Of a stretch of DNA of 64,000 bases, positions 1-7,824 are shown piece by piece. A program made the translations under genes and the position numbers. Source of the DNA: Lutimonas vermicola (GTDB lineage: Bacteria; Bacteroidota; Bacteroidia; Flavobacteriales; Flavobacteriaceae); the NCBI RefSeq assembly GCF_038433205.1, contig NZ_JBCDNA010000001.1, positions 248,001-312,000 of the forward strand. Reading direction: 5' to 3'. The number at the start of each line of letters is the position of its first letter. Within the stretch, counting starts at the first letter, position 1. The notes under the pieces are model-generated. The model was given only the letters and a program-made list of their open reading frames with translations, made no database searches and had not been told where the DNA came from.

Positions 1-1008
1 GGGCCCTTATTAACCAGATTTGGAAAAGGTTATATTCCAAGACCTGGTGGCGACAAGATCGGACGAAGAAGACTTGATACACATTTTGAAGGATTTATTA
101 AACTGGGAGCCAAATTCAGATACAACAAGGAGGAGTCTTTTTATGGCGTTGAAGCTGATGAATTGCATGGAACAGAGATGTTACTTGATGAAGCGTCGGT
201 AACTGGTACGGCAAATATTTTGATGGCTGCTGTGCTTGCAAAAGGAGAAACCATAGTCTACAATGCCGCTTGTGAACCTTATATACAGCAACTTTGCAAA
301 ATGCTGGTAAGTATGGGAGCGGTTATCGACGGAATTGGGTCGAACAGATTGATCATTCAGGGAGTTTCAAACCTCGGTGGATGCATACATCGTGTGTTGC
401 CGGATATGATCGAGATTGGCAGCTGGATTGGAGTGGCAGCCATGACCAGATCTGCATTGACAATTAAAAACGTGAGCTGGAAAGATCTTGGTCTTATCCC
501 AAATGTATTTAGAAAGTTGGGTATTGAACTTCAGCAAATCGATGATGATATTTATATTCCATCTCAGGAAAGTTATGAGATTCAGGGTTATATGGATGGA
601 TCCATTTTAACGGTGTCGGATGCGCCATGGCCGGGATTTACCCCTGATCTCCTGAGTATTGTATTGGTCGTTGCTACACAGGCAAAGGGCAGTGTTTTGA
701 TCCATCAAAAAATGTTTGAAAGCAGGTTGTTCTTTGTTGATAAACTCATAGATATGGGTGCCAAAGTAATTTTATGCGATCCACACAGGGCAACAGTCAT
801 CGGGATGAATCACGAGTCAAGTTTAAAAGCTACCACCATGAGTTCCCCCGATATAAGGGCTGGAATTTCTTTGCTTATTGCAGCCTTATCTGCAAAAGGA
901 ACAAGTACGATTCATAATATTGATCAAATTGATCGTGGATATGAGAATATAGATGAGCGTTTGCGCTCGATAGGAGCCAGGATAGAAAGAATCGAAAGTA
1001 CCTTCTAA
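1..1008 (+). CDS. murA: UDP-N-acetylglucosamine 1-carboxyvinyltransferase (MurA), 5' truncated by the window edge
   Basis: Frame 1 is open from the first base, so the gene starts before the window; about 336 C-terminal residues of an expected ~430 are present. MurA transfers enolpyruvate from PEP to UDP-GlcNAc, the first committed step of peptidoglycan synthesis, in the cytoplasm. The active-site loop reads PGGDKIGRR at codons 15-23, where the family normally has PGGCxIGxR. The catalytic Cys is therefore Asp (GAC, bases 52-54). The general acid/base Asp region (SPDIRAGISLLIAAL) and the C-terminal GYE...LRSIGARIERI are intact, so the enzyme should work. Cys-to-Asp MurA enzymes, such as those of mycobacteria and chlamydiae, are not alkylated by fosfomycin. 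An open frame that begins with an internal ATG at 163 is the same gene. Confidence 0.97.
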   Translation, partial: GPLLTRFGKGYIPRPGGDKIGRRRLDTHFEGFIKLGAKFRYNKEESFYGVEADELHGTEMLLDEASVTGTANILMAAVLAKGETIVYNAACEPYIQQLCKMLVSMGAVIDGIGSNRLIIQGVSNLGGCIHRVLPDMIEIGSWIGVAAMTRSALTIKNVSWKDLGLIPNVFRKLGIELQQIDDDIYIPSQESYEIQGYMDGSILTVSDAPWPGFTPDLLSIVLVVATQAKGSVLIHQKMFESRLFFVDKLIDMGAKVILCDPHRATVIGMNHESSLKATTMSSPDIRAGISLLIAALSAKGTSTIHNIDQIDRGYENIDERLRSIGARIERIESTF

Positions 1009-1028
1009 AGAATCTCAAAACTTAAGTT

Positions 1029-1036
1029 TAATTTTG
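1029..1036 (+). promoter_or_regulatory. -7 box (TAATTTTG) candidate for grpE-dnaJ
   Basis: It matches the Bacteroidota sigma-A consensus TAnnTTTG exactly, in the 102-base gap between murA and grpE. Transcription from here would give a leader of about 68 nt before the grpE ATG. I see no CIRCE heat-shock element nearby. No convincing -33 TTG was found at the expected spacing. Confidence 0.4.
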
Positions 1037-1110
1037 TGACAATATGACACAATAACGGACTTGGCAGGTAATTTGCTTAGCTAGGTGTAATAGCTTTAAA
1101 TTGAACAGAC

Positions 1111-1677
1111 ATGAGTGACCAAGAACATAAAGATAAAGAAATGGAAAATGATACACCCAAACAGGAAGTGGAAAACGGAACTGAAAATATAAATGATTCA
1201 CAAAATATTGAAAATGAAATAATTGAATCGGAGGTTGATGTACTTAAAGATGAGTTAGGAAAGGAAAAGAATAATTTTTTAAGGTTATTTGCCGAATTTG
1301 AAAACTATAAAAAAAGGACATCTAAAGAAAGAATTGAATTGTTCAGTACTGCAAATAAGGAACTTATGACAGTCTTATTACCAATTTTGGATGATTTTGA
1401 AAGAGGATTAAAAGAGGTTGAAAAATCTTCTGATAATGTATTGCTGGAAGGTGTTCGACTGATCTACAACAAATTGAAAAATACCCTGAGTCAAAAAGGC
1501 CTTAAAGTAATGGATGTAAAGCAAGGAGATACCTTTGATGCTGAGATCCATGAAGCCATTTCTCAGATTCCGGCCCCTTCAAAAAAATTAAAGGGCAAGA
1601 TTATAGATACAGTGGAGCAGGGATACAAACTTGGAGACACTATTATTCGTTACCCAAAAGTAGTCCTGGGTAATTAA
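1111..1677 (+). CDS. grpE: Nucleotide exchange factor GrpE
   Basis: The 188-residue product has the GrpE layout: a long acidic, disordered N-terminus (about 1-55), then a coiled coil with the characteristic FLRLFAEFENYKKRTSKER segment, and a C-terminal beta domain ending DTIIRYPKVVLG. GrpE releases ADP from DnaK and so resets the chaperone cycle. Its ATG follows a murA-grpE gap of 102 bases that holds a candidate promoter, and dnaJ follows after 27 bases, so the two co-chaperones are probably one transcript. dnaK is not in the window. Length is normal for the family. Confidence 0.97.
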   Translation: MSDQEHKDKEMENDTPKQEVENGTENINDSQNIENEIIESEVDVLKDELGKEKNNFLRLFAEFENYKKRTSKERIELFSTANKELMTVLLPILDDFERGLKEVEKSSDNVLLEGVRLIYNKLKNTLSQKGLKVMDVKQGDTFDAEIHEAISQIPAPSKKLKGKIIDTVEQGYKLGDTIIRYPKVVLGN

Positions 1678-1704
1678 CAAATCAACATTTTAAAAAAGAT
1701 TAAC

Positions 1705-2823
1705 TTGAAACAAGATTATTACGACATACTGGGTGTAAGTAAGAACGCTGCGGCCAATGAAATAAAGAAAGCATATCGTAAAAAAGCGGTACAGAATCAT
1801 CCTGATAAAAATCCCGGGGATAAGGAAGCAGAAGAAAGATTCAAGCAAGCTGCCGAAGCTTATGAGATTTTGAGCAATGCTGACAAAAAGGCTAAATATG
1901 ATCAATACGGTCATGCAGCTTTTGAAAACGGTGGAGCCGGTGGCGGATTTGGAGGCATGAATATGGATGATATCTTCAGTCAGTTTGGCGACATTTTTGG
2001 AGGTCACTTTGGAGGCGGCTTTGGAGGCGGCTTTGGCGGTGGTTCCAGACAGACACGTGTAAAGGGAAGTAACCTCAGGATAAGGGTTAAACTGGAGCTA
2101 AAAGATATTTTGAACGGAGTAACCAAGAAAGTAAAAGTTCGACGCCAGGTAAAAGCAGAGGGTGTTACCTACAATACCTGCGGCAGTTGTGACGGACAAG
2201 GAAGCGTGATGAGGGTTACCAATACGATTCTTGGAAGAATGCAAACAGCTACAACCTGTCCTACCTGTAAGGGATCCGGAAAAGTGGTTAACCACAGGCC
2301 GAAAGGGGCAGATGCAAATGGCATGGTGATAAGAGAAGAAACGGTTGAAATAGAAATCCCTGCCGGAGTAACCGACGGGGTGCAACTCAAGGTGTCGGGT
2401 AAAGGAAATGAGGCCCCAGGAGATGGTATCCCGGGAGATATTCTGGTTGTCATTCAAGAAATTCAACACGAAAAATTAAAAAGGGAAGGCAATAACCTTC
2501 ATTATGATCTCTATATTAGTTTTGCTGAGGCAGCACTGGGAGGCAGTAAGGAAATAGATACGCTCACCGGGAAAGTTAGGATCAAAATAGAAGAAGGAAC
2601 TCAGAGTGGTAAAATTCTGCGATTAAGGAGTAAAGGATTGCCAAGTCTCGATAGATATGGCAATGGTGATTTATTGGTACATTTAAATGTATGGACCCCT
2701 AAAAAGTTGTCAAAAGAACAAAAGGCATTTTTTGAAAGTGTTCAGAATGATGAAAATTTCATCCCGAGCCCATCGGTTTCGGAGAAATCTTTTTTTGAAA
2801 AAGTTAAAGACATGTTTTCATAA
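1705..2823 (+). CDS. dnaJ: Chaperone DnaJ with only two zinc-binding repeats, TTG start
   Basis: The 372-residue Hsp40 partner of DnaK has a J domain at residues 1-70 (DYYDILGV; HPD in KAVQNHPDKNPG) and a Gly/Phe-rich linker (about 75-115). The two beta-sandwich substrate-binding domains follow, and the C-terminus ends SFFEKVKDMFS. Start is TTG at 1705: it gives the normal DnaJ beginning (Met-Lys-Gln-Asp-Tyr-Tyr), and no ATG or GTG lies between the stop of the previous frame and the J domain. Usual DnaJ carries four CxxCxGxG motifs; only two are present here (CGSCDGQG, CPTCKGSG). They correspond to the inner pair (repeats 2 and 3, zinc site II); the outer pair making zinc site I is absent. 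From memory, relatives in Flavobacteriaceae share this reduction. Confidence 0.97.
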   Translation: MKQDYYDILGVSKNAAANEIKKAYRKKAVQNHPDKNPGDKEAEERFKQAAEAYEILSNADKKAKYDQYGHAAFENGGAGGGFGGMNMDDIFSQFGDIFGGHFGGGFGGGFGGGSRQTRVKGSNLRIRVKLELKDILNGVTKKVKVRRQVKAEGVTYNTCGSCDGQGSVMRVTNTILGRMQTATTCPTCKGSGKVVNHRPKGADANGMVIREETVEIEIPAGVTDGVQLKVSGKGNEAPGDGIPGDILVVIQEIQHEKLKREGNNLHYDLYISFAEAALGGSKEIDTLTGKVRIKIEEGTQSGKILRLRSKGLPSLDRYGNGDLLVHLNVWTPKKLSKEQKAFFESVQNDENFIPSPSVSEKSFFEKVKDMFS

Positions 2824-2891
2824 CTACGCAATAATCAATTTCTTATAGCGAAGTATTTAGTGATAATGAATTTTTTAATGAAAAATTTCAT

Positions 2892-2899
2892 TATATTTG
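2892..2899 (+). promoter_or_regulatory. -7 box (TATATTTG) for small-RNA candidate 1
   Basis: Exact match to TAnnTTTG in non-coding DNA after dnaJ. A start about 7 bases downstream (near 2906) would give a transcript of about 70 nt that ends at the terminator at 2949-2977. Confidence 0.45.
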
Positions 2900-2903
2900 T
2901 TAT

Positions 2904-2977
2904 GCTGGATTTTTAATTCAGTAACTTTTTCTTTTTCATAGCAATTTTCCCACTCTTTTATTAGAGTGGGTTTTTTT
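2904..2977 (+). ncRNA. Putative small RNA 1 (hairpin, conserved linker, terminator)
   Basis: The unit has three parts. First comes a bulged hairpin (GTTA-tg-CTGGA paired with TTCAGTAAC, about 2899-2925). Next is a U-rich linker containing TTTTTCATAGCAATTTT. Last is a strong intrinsic terminator (stem CCCACTC/GAGTGGG and seven T). The linker and terminator (2929-2977) recur almost unchanged at 3085-3133, while the first hairpin differs in sequence but not in position. This pattern is more like a duplicated small RNA than a pair of simple terminators. No open frame of note is inside. Resemblance to a known Rfam family such as Flavo-1 was not testable here. Confidence 0.45.
2949..2977 (+). terminator. 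Intrinsic terminator (copy 1)
   Basis: A perfect 7-bp stem CCCACTC/GAGTGGG with an 8-base loop, followed by seven T. It ends small-RNA candidate 1 and could also stop dnaJ read-through. Confidence 0.8.
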
Positions 2978-3056
2978 GTGATCATATCTTAAAAATAATT
3001 AAAAATAAATTCTCAATAAGATTAGGATTTTGATGTAAATATTGTATTTTTACCAT

Positions 3057-3134
3057 CTTATTTATATTACTTTTAATAGTAATATTCTTTTTCATAGCAA
3101 TTTTCCCACTCTTTTATTAGGGTGGGATTTTTTT
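3057..3134 (+). ncRNA. Putative small RNA 2 (paralogue of candidate 1)
   Basis: Second copy of the unit at 2904-2977. An imperfect -7 box (TATTTTTA, one mismatch at the last base, near 3043) precedes a hairpin formed by ATATTAC and GTAATAT. It is followed by the same linker and terminator as copy 1, with only two substitutions over about 49 bases; one turns a stem T-A pair into T-G and so keeps the stem. It lies just upstream of rnpB. Function unknown. Confidence 0.42.
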
Positions 3135-3136
3135 TT
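3105..3136 (+). terminator. Intrinsic terminator (copy 2)
   Basis: Stem CCCACTC/GGGTGGG with one G-T wobble, followed by A and a run of nine T. It sits about 30 bases before rnpB and probably insulates it. Confidence 0.75.
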
Positions 3137-3165
3137 ATACCTGTTATAGACTATTTTTGCAAATG

Positions 3166-3493
3166 AAAAAGAAAGCCATCTTATCGCCACGCACAGCGTG
3201 GAGGAAAGTCCGGACACCAGAGAGTAGCATAGCGGATAACATCCGTCATCACGTCAACGGCGTGATAGGACAAGTGCAACAGAAAGTATGTACAGTTCGG
3301 CTGTAGTGAAACCAGGTAAACTCTATGCGGTGCAATGCTATGTACATTGGAGATCCGATTCGTCGGGAGAGAACTACTCGTTCGATTTCAAGGGGTGAGC
3401 AGCTAGAGTTGTAAAGCAATTTACAACCCAGATAAATGATAGGAGTCCCGCCTTTGGCAGGATAACAGAATCCGGCTTATTGGCTTTCTTTTT
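3166..3493 (+). ncRNA. rnpB: RNase P RNA, class A
   Basis: Catalytic RNA of RNase P, which removes 5' leaders from tRNA precursors. Hallmarks in order are GAGGAAAGTCCGGAC with the following CAGAGAG, ACAGAAA with TACAG, GTGAAACCAGGTAAACTCT, AGATAAATGATAGGAG, and ACAGAATCCGGCTTA. The two ends pair to form P1 (GAAAGCCA at about 3171 with TGGCTTTC at 3481), and the 3' strand runs into a T-rich tail that probably terminates the transcript. About 325 nt is normal. The exact ends are estimated from P1. Confidence 0.95.
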
Positions 3494-3494
3494 T

Positions 3495-3679
3495 CTTTTG
3501 ATGATTCCATAATTTCACATCTTTTTTACTCAACTTTTTTATGGATTTGGAATAAATTATTCGCTTCAATGAGGAAGAGCAAATCATCTACTATTTTACT
3601 TCAATAATTTCTAAAATCATTTTAATATTTCGTATTTTTGAGAACTAAAAATTTAAACAGAACAATTTAATATAAGATT
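3495..3679. other. Intergenic region before aconitase
   Basis: AT-rich spacer between rnpB and aconitase. Apart from the aconitase -7 box at 3633-3640 I see no open frame or hairpin worth naming. Confidence 0.6.
3633..3640 (+). promoter_or_regulatory. -7 box (TATTTTTG) for aconitase
   Basis: Exact TAnnTTTG match. The predicted start near 3647 gives a leader of about 33 nt before the aconitase ATG at 3680. Confidence 0.5.
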
Positions 3680-5944
3680 ATGGCATTTGATATTGATATG
3701 ATAAAAAAGGTCTACGAAAGAATGGCAGGCCGCGTTGATAGCGCAAGAAAGATTGTTGGACGACCTTTAACTTTATCAGAAAAAATATTATACAATCATT
3801 TATGGGATGGTTTTCCCAAAGAACCCTTCAAACGAGGTGTGGATTATGTGGATTTTGCTCCCGATAGAATAGCTTGTCAGGATGCTACCGCCCAGATGGC
3901 CTTGTTGCAGTTTATGCAAGCCGGTAAAAAGAAAGTTGCCGTGCCGACCACAGTCCATTGTGATCACCTTATTCAGGCTAAAATCGGAGCTGATAAGGAT
4001 CTTCAGGAGGCAATCAATACCTCCAGTGAAGTATTTAACTTTTTGGCATCTGTGTCTAATAAATACGGTATCGGTTTTTGGAAACCAGGTGCCGGGATTA
4101 TTCATCAGGTAGTTCTTGAAAATTATGCTTTTCCTGGAGGAATGATGATTGGAACTGATTCACATACCGTCAATGCGGGTGGATTAGGGATGATCGCGAT
4201 TGGCGTTGGAGGAGCTGATGCAGTGGATGTTATGGCCGATATGCCGTGGGAGCTTAAATTCCCAAAATTAATTGGTGTAAAATTAACGGGTAAGCTGAGT
4301 GGCTGGACTGCACCCAAGGATGTTATTCTTAAAGTTGCCGGGATTCTTACGGTTAAGGGAGGTACCGGTGCTATTGTTGAGTATTTTGGAGAAGGAGCTG
4401 TTTCCATGTCTGCCACCGGAAAAGGAACGATTTGTAATATGGGAGCTGAAATTGGAGCTACAACCTCAACATTTGGGTATGATGCTTCGATGGAAAGATA
4501 TTTAAGGGCTACCGGAAGAGATGAGATCGCAGATGCGGCTAATAAAGTGGCACCATATTTAACTGGTGATGATGAAGTCTATGAAAATCCTGAAAAATAT
4601 TTTGATCAGGTAATTGAAATTGATTTATCAGCTTTAAAGCCATATATAAATGGACCTTTTACTCCGGATCTTGCGACGGAGGTCGGAGGCATAAAAGAAA
4701 AAGCAATTAAAAATGGCTGGCCTTTAGAGGTGGAATGGGGATTGATAGGATCTTGTACCAATTCATCTTATGAAGATTTATCAAGGGCCGCATCTATAGC
4801 AAAACAAGCCGTTGATAAAAAAGTTAAAGCAAAGGCTGAATTCGGTATCAACCCGGGTTCTGAACAGGTGCGTTACACCGCCGAGCGCGATGGTTTACTT
4901 GATATTTTTGAAAATCTCGATGCAATGATATTTACCAATGCCTGTGGACCATGCATCGGACAATGGGCTAGAGAAGGAGCCGACAAACAGAAGAAGAACA
5001 CCATAATTCATTCTTTTAACAGAAACTTCTCAAAAAGGGCTGATGGAAACCCAAATACCCATGCTTTTGTGGCTTCACCCGAAATGGTGGCTGCCATTGC
5101 AATTTCAGGGAAACTTGATTTTAACCCAATGACCGACGCATTGATCAATGCCGATGGCAAGGAAGTAATGCTAGATGAACCGACTGGTTTTGAATTACCT
5201 CCTAAAGGATTTGATGTTGAAGACCCGGGATTTGTTGCGCCAGTTGAGGATGGATCTGGTATCGATGTAATTGTAAGTGAAGACTCTAAGCGATTACAGC
5301 TTTTAGATCCTTTTACACCTATTGGTGACAAGATTACTAATGCTAAATTACTGATCAAAGTCTTCGGAAAATGTACTACTGACCATATTTCTATGGCCGG
5401 ACCATGGCTAAGATTCAGAGGGCATTTGGATAATATTAGTAACAACTTGCTTATTGGTGCTGTAAATGCCTTTAATCAGGAGACGAATAGTGTTAAAAAC
5501 CAATTAACGGGTGAATATCAGCCGGTTCCGGATGCTGCCAGGGCCTATAAGGCTGCGGGTATTTATTCTGTCGTAGTGGGTGATCACAATTATGGAGAGG
5601 GATCTTCAAGGGAGCACGCAGCCATGGAGCCGAGACATCTTGGAGTGGCAGCTGTCATTGTAAAATCTTTTGCGAGAATCCATGAAACGAACCTTAAGAA
5701 GCAAGGAATGCTCGGCCTTACCTTTGCCAATGAGAATGATTATGACCTTATTCAGGAAAATGACACTTTCAATTTTGTTGATCTTGATCAGTTTGCTCCG
5801 GATAAACAATTGACCCTTGAGGTGGAACATGATGATAGAACTAAGGATATCATTAAGCTGAATCATACTTATAATCAGAATCAGATAGATTGGTATAAAG
5901 AAGGTTCGGCATTAAATCTGATCAAAAAAGAGAATGCTAAATAA
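3680..5944 (+). CDS. acn: Aconitate hydratase, mitochondrial-type
   Basis: The 754-residue TCA-cycle enzyme interconverts citrate and isocitrate through a [4Fe-4S] cluster. Its length and motifs fit the mitochondrial-type aconitase family rather than the ~890-residue AcnA/IRP or the AcnB type. The three cluster ligands are visible: Cys359 (GSCTNSS) and Cys422/Cys425 (ACGPCIG). Substrate-binding motifs TDSHTVNAGGLG, SFNRNFSKRADGNP and the swivel-domain NYGEGSSREHAA are also intact. The gene has its own promoter box and a terminator at 5973, so it is monocistronic. No citrate synthase or isocitrate dehydrogenase gene is adjacent. Confidence 0.97.
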   Translation: MAFDIDMIKKVYERMAGRVDSARKIVGRPLTLSEKILYNHLWDGFPKEPFKRGVDYVDFAPDRIACQDATAQMALLQFMQAGKKKVAVPTTVHCDHLIQAKIGADKDLQEAINTSSEVFNFLASVSNKYGIGFWKPGAGIIHQVVLENYAFPGGMMIGTDSHTVNAGGLGMIAIGVGGADAVDVMADMPWELKFPKLIGVKLTGKLSGWTAPKDVILKVAGILTVKGGTGAIVEYFGEGAVSMSATGKGTICNMGAEIGATTSTFGYDASMERYLRATGRDEIADAANKVAPYLTGDDEVYENPEKYFDQVIEIDLSALKPYINGPFTPDLATEVGGIKEKAIKNGWPLEVEWGLIGSCTNSSYEDLSRAASIAKQAVDKKVKAKAEFGINPGSEQVRYTAERDGLLDIFENLDAMIFTNACGPCIGQWAREGADKQKKNTIIHSFNRNFSKRADGNPNTHAFVASPEMVAAIAISGKLDFNPMTDALINADGKEVMLDEPTGFELPPKGFDVEDPGFVAPVEDGSGIDVIVSEDSKRLQLLDPFTPIGDKITNAKLLIKVFGKCTTDHISMAGPWLRFRGHLDNISNNLLIGAVNAFNQETNSVKNQLTGEYQPVPDAARAYKAAGIYSVVVGDHNYGEGSSREHAAMEPRHLGVAAVIVKSFARIHETNLKKQGMLGLTFANENDYDLIQENDTFNFVDLDQFAPDKQLTLEVEHDDRTKDIIKLNHTYNQNQIDWYKEGSALNLIKKENAK

Positions 5945-5972
5945 TTTGATTTTTTGACTTCAATATATAATG

Positions 5973-6003
5973 AAAGCTCCAATTGATCGGAGCTTTTTTT
6001 TAT
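5973..6003 (+). terminator. Intrinsic terminator after aconitase
   Basis: Stem AAAGCTCC/GGAGCTTT with an 8-base loop and a following T run, 28 bases after the stop codon. Confidence 0.85.
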
Positions 6004-6097
6004 TTGATTTTGACGGAATTAAGTACATATTTTGAAGGGCTTTATGTAAACTTCTGATGAGGTTTCGTCTTAAGACCAAATAAATCAATCAAAAGTC

Positions 6098-6487
6098 ATG
6101 AAAAATTATCTTGAAAGAATTAGCGCCATCGCTGCAGCCGTCATTTTGTTACAAACCCTTTACTTTAAGTTTTCGGGAGCACCTGAAAGTGTTTATATTT
6201 TCAGCCAGCTGGGGATAGAGCCTTATGGACGAATAGGAACCGGCGTATTGGAATTGATTATTTCAATGTTGCTTTTAGTGAAGAGTAATTCACTTATTGG
6301 TGTCATACTCGGTTTTGGCGTTATTTCAGGGGTGCTTCTTTCACATTTGTTTAGCCTCGGTATAGAAGTCGAGGGTAATAGAGGCTTATTATTCGGACTG
6401 GCAATTATTGTATTCGCTTTGTTGCTATTAACTGTTATCTTGCAAAAGGAAAAATTGTTGTTATTTGTAAAAAAAGTCAAAAAATAA
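6098..6487 (+). CDS. DoxX-like integral membrane protein
   Basis: The 129-residue, four-helix membrane protein has hydrophobic segments at about 8-25, 48-63, 67-85 and 97-117. The pattern YFKFSGAPESVYIFSQLGIEPYGRIGTGVLELI fits the DoxX/DoxX-like superfamily, small inner-membrane proteins often coupled to thiol or quinone redox chemistry. The TlpA-like thioredoxin gene begins 4 bases after its stop, so the two are almost certainly co-translated, and a redox role in the envelope is a reasonable inference. No catalytic residue can be assigned. Confidence 0.75.
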   Translation: MKNYLERISAIAAAVILLQTLYFKFSGAPESVYIFSQLGIEPYGRIGTGVLELIISMLLLVKSNSLIGVILGFGVISGVLLSHLFSLGIEVEGNRGLLFGLAIIVFALLLLTVILQKEKLLLFVKKVKK

Positions 6488-6491
6488 AATT

Positions 6492-7073
6492 ATGGATAAG
6501 GCTATGAAATTTATAAGAAAAAATTTGTCGAATATTTTATTCATTGGTTTTATTATTTTTCTGTTCACGCCATATGGATTACCTGTTCGGGCAACTCTTA
6601 TTAAAGGGGTAAGTATGATAACCACACGAGTGTTCTCTTTAAAAGTTGATGACGAAGATCGGGTGAATATTAATAATTATAACTGGGAATTAAGAGATCT
6701 TGACGGGAATATAACAAATATGAAGGTTTTTCAGGATCAGGTGGTGGTTGTTAATTTTTGGGCTACCTGGTGTCCTCCTTGCGTAGCTGAAATGCCGAGT
6801 TTCCAGAAGTTGTATGATGCCTATGGCGACAAAGTTATTTTTCTGTTTGTAGCGAATGATGAAGAGGAAAAGGTACTTAAATTTCTTAAGAAAAAAGGTT
6901 ATGATTTACCTGTTTTTTTTCAAGCTTCACGAGTTCCTCAGGCATTGGGTTCAAACTCACTTCCAACTACCTATATTCTCGACAAAGATGGTAACATTAT
7001 TGTGAACAAAATAGGAGCAGTTGATTGGAACAGTAGTAGGGTTAGAGAATTACTTGATTCTTTGATACAATAA
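6492..7073 (+). CDS. TlpA-like membrane-anchored thiol-disulfide oxidoreductase
   Basis: The 193-residue protein has an N-terminal membrane anchor (about residues 12-32) and a periplasmic thioredoxin fold. The redox motif WCPPC (Cys94, Cys97) sits in VVVVNFWATWCPPCVAEMPSF, and the cis-Pro loop is SLPTTYILDKDG. TlpA/ResA relatives reduce disulfides in the periplasm, for example during cytochrome c maturation or respiratory complex assembly; the actual client is unknown. It follows the DoxX-like gene by 4 bases, forming a two-gene unit closed by the hairpin at 7074-7103. Confidence 0.9.
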   Translation: MDKAMKFIRKNLSNILFIGFIIFLFTPYGLPVRATLIKGVSMITTRVFSLKVDDEDRVNINNYNWELRDLDGNITNMKVFQDQVVVVNFWATWCPPCVAEMPSFQKLYDAYGDKVIFLFVANDEEEKVLKFLKKKGYDLPVFFQASRVPQALGSNSLPTTYILDKDGNIIVNKIGAVDWNSSRVRELLDSLIQ

Positions 7074-7103
7074 AAAAAGGTTACCGCATACGATAACCCT
7101 TTG
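7074..7103 (-). terminator. Bidirectional terminator between tlpA-like gene and the first repeat gene
   Basis: Stem AAAGGTTA/TAACCCTTT with a 10-base loop. The long T run lies on the minus strand, so it mainly serves the gene at 7127-7468. It may also stop the plus-strand pair that converges on it. Confidence 0.7.
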
Positions 7104-7126
7104 ATTCAAATAAAATATAAGAACGA

Positions 7127-7468
7127 CTAAAGTTGTTTAATCATTTTTACAGGTAATAAATAGATCTCGCCGTGTTTGCCAGGTTGGTGATTTACCTTCT
7201 TGTAGTTTAATTTTCTCTTCAAATAAGATTCCAATTGAGCATTTTCTGTATCCACAGAGAGAACGATCAATTCTCTGTCGTTATTGACAGTAAACAAAAC
7301 TTCTGCAGCATACTGATCAACCTCCATGTCGGCCAAATAGTTTGATCCGATCAAATCGACGATCTCTACCCGTAATTCATCTGTAGGTTTGATAGGATTT
7401 AAATTTGCTGCGGAAACATTAATTGTAAAAAGAGTTAAGGCAAGGACAAATAATTTTAAACTTTTCAT
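7127..7468 (-). CDS. Small secreted protein of unknown function, paralogue A
   Basis: The 113-residue protein has a clear Sec signal peptide (MKSLKLFVLALTLFTINVSA, cleavage after about residue 20). The mature part of ~93 residues contains NPIKPTDELR, an alpha-beta core with LIVLSVDTENAQLESYLKRKLNYKKV, and the ending GEIYLLPVKMIKQL. I do not recognise a named family. It is the most divergent of three tandem paralogues (7127, 7825, 8378), all on the minus strand, each with nearly the same upstream sequence. The basic KRKLNYKKVN stretch and absence of Cys suggest a small periplasmic or surface protein; no enzyme motif is visible. Confidence 0.85.
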   Translation of the reverse strand: MKSLKLFVLALTLFTINVSAANLNPIKPTDELRVEIVDLIGSNYLADMEVDQYAAEVLFTVNNDRELIVLSVDTENAQLESYLKRKLNYKKVNHQPGKHGEIYLLPVKMIKQL

Positions 7469-7824
7469 GATATATAATTTAGATTAGACAAATAATAGAT
7501 TAGACATTTATATATTAAAGGACGGAACTTTTGCAACAATTATTACATATGAAAATGTTAAAATTTCATGAATTAAGAAATATTTAACTTCAGAGGGTTA
7601 ATTTGTTACAATAAATTAAGAAATTATTAACGCATATTGTAAATCAGTGTTGGTAGACGCCGCTTGTGATATAAATCCTGTCTTGAGAACTCTTACTATA
7701 AGTTATTAAAACAACTGTTGCTGACTAAAGCAGGAGAAGTGTTGAGCAGCATAACAATGATCTTTAAACAAAAAAAAACTGTCTTTTATAAGACAGTTTT
7801 TATTCAAATAAAATATAAGAATGA
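7469..7824. other. Intergenic region between secreted-protein paralogues A and B
   Basis: The first ~60 bases match the leader region of the other two paralogues, including two TAGATTAGACA-like direct repeats. The motif ATTAAGAAAYATTTAAC occurs at 7572-7588 and, in a variant form, at 7615-7631. About 140 bases of unique, less AT-rich sequence follow, and the gap ends with the terminator hairpin of paralogue B. No open frame is credible here. Confidence 0.6.
7772..7802 (-). terminator. Terminator of paralogue B (repeat copy)
   Basis: Stem AACTGTCTT/AAGACAGTT with A runs before and T runs after, so it can act on both strands. The same hairpin and its flanks are repeated at 8324-8355. Confidence 0.8.

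Noticed and set aside
20..202. Plus-strand frame of 60 codons at the left edge
   Set aside because: It is out of frame with murA, which is open from base 1 and shows the conserved MurA active-site loop over the same bases.
2098..2469. Minus-strand frames inside dnaJ
   Set aside because: They overlap the zinc and C-terminal domains of dnaJ and have no start context or homology.
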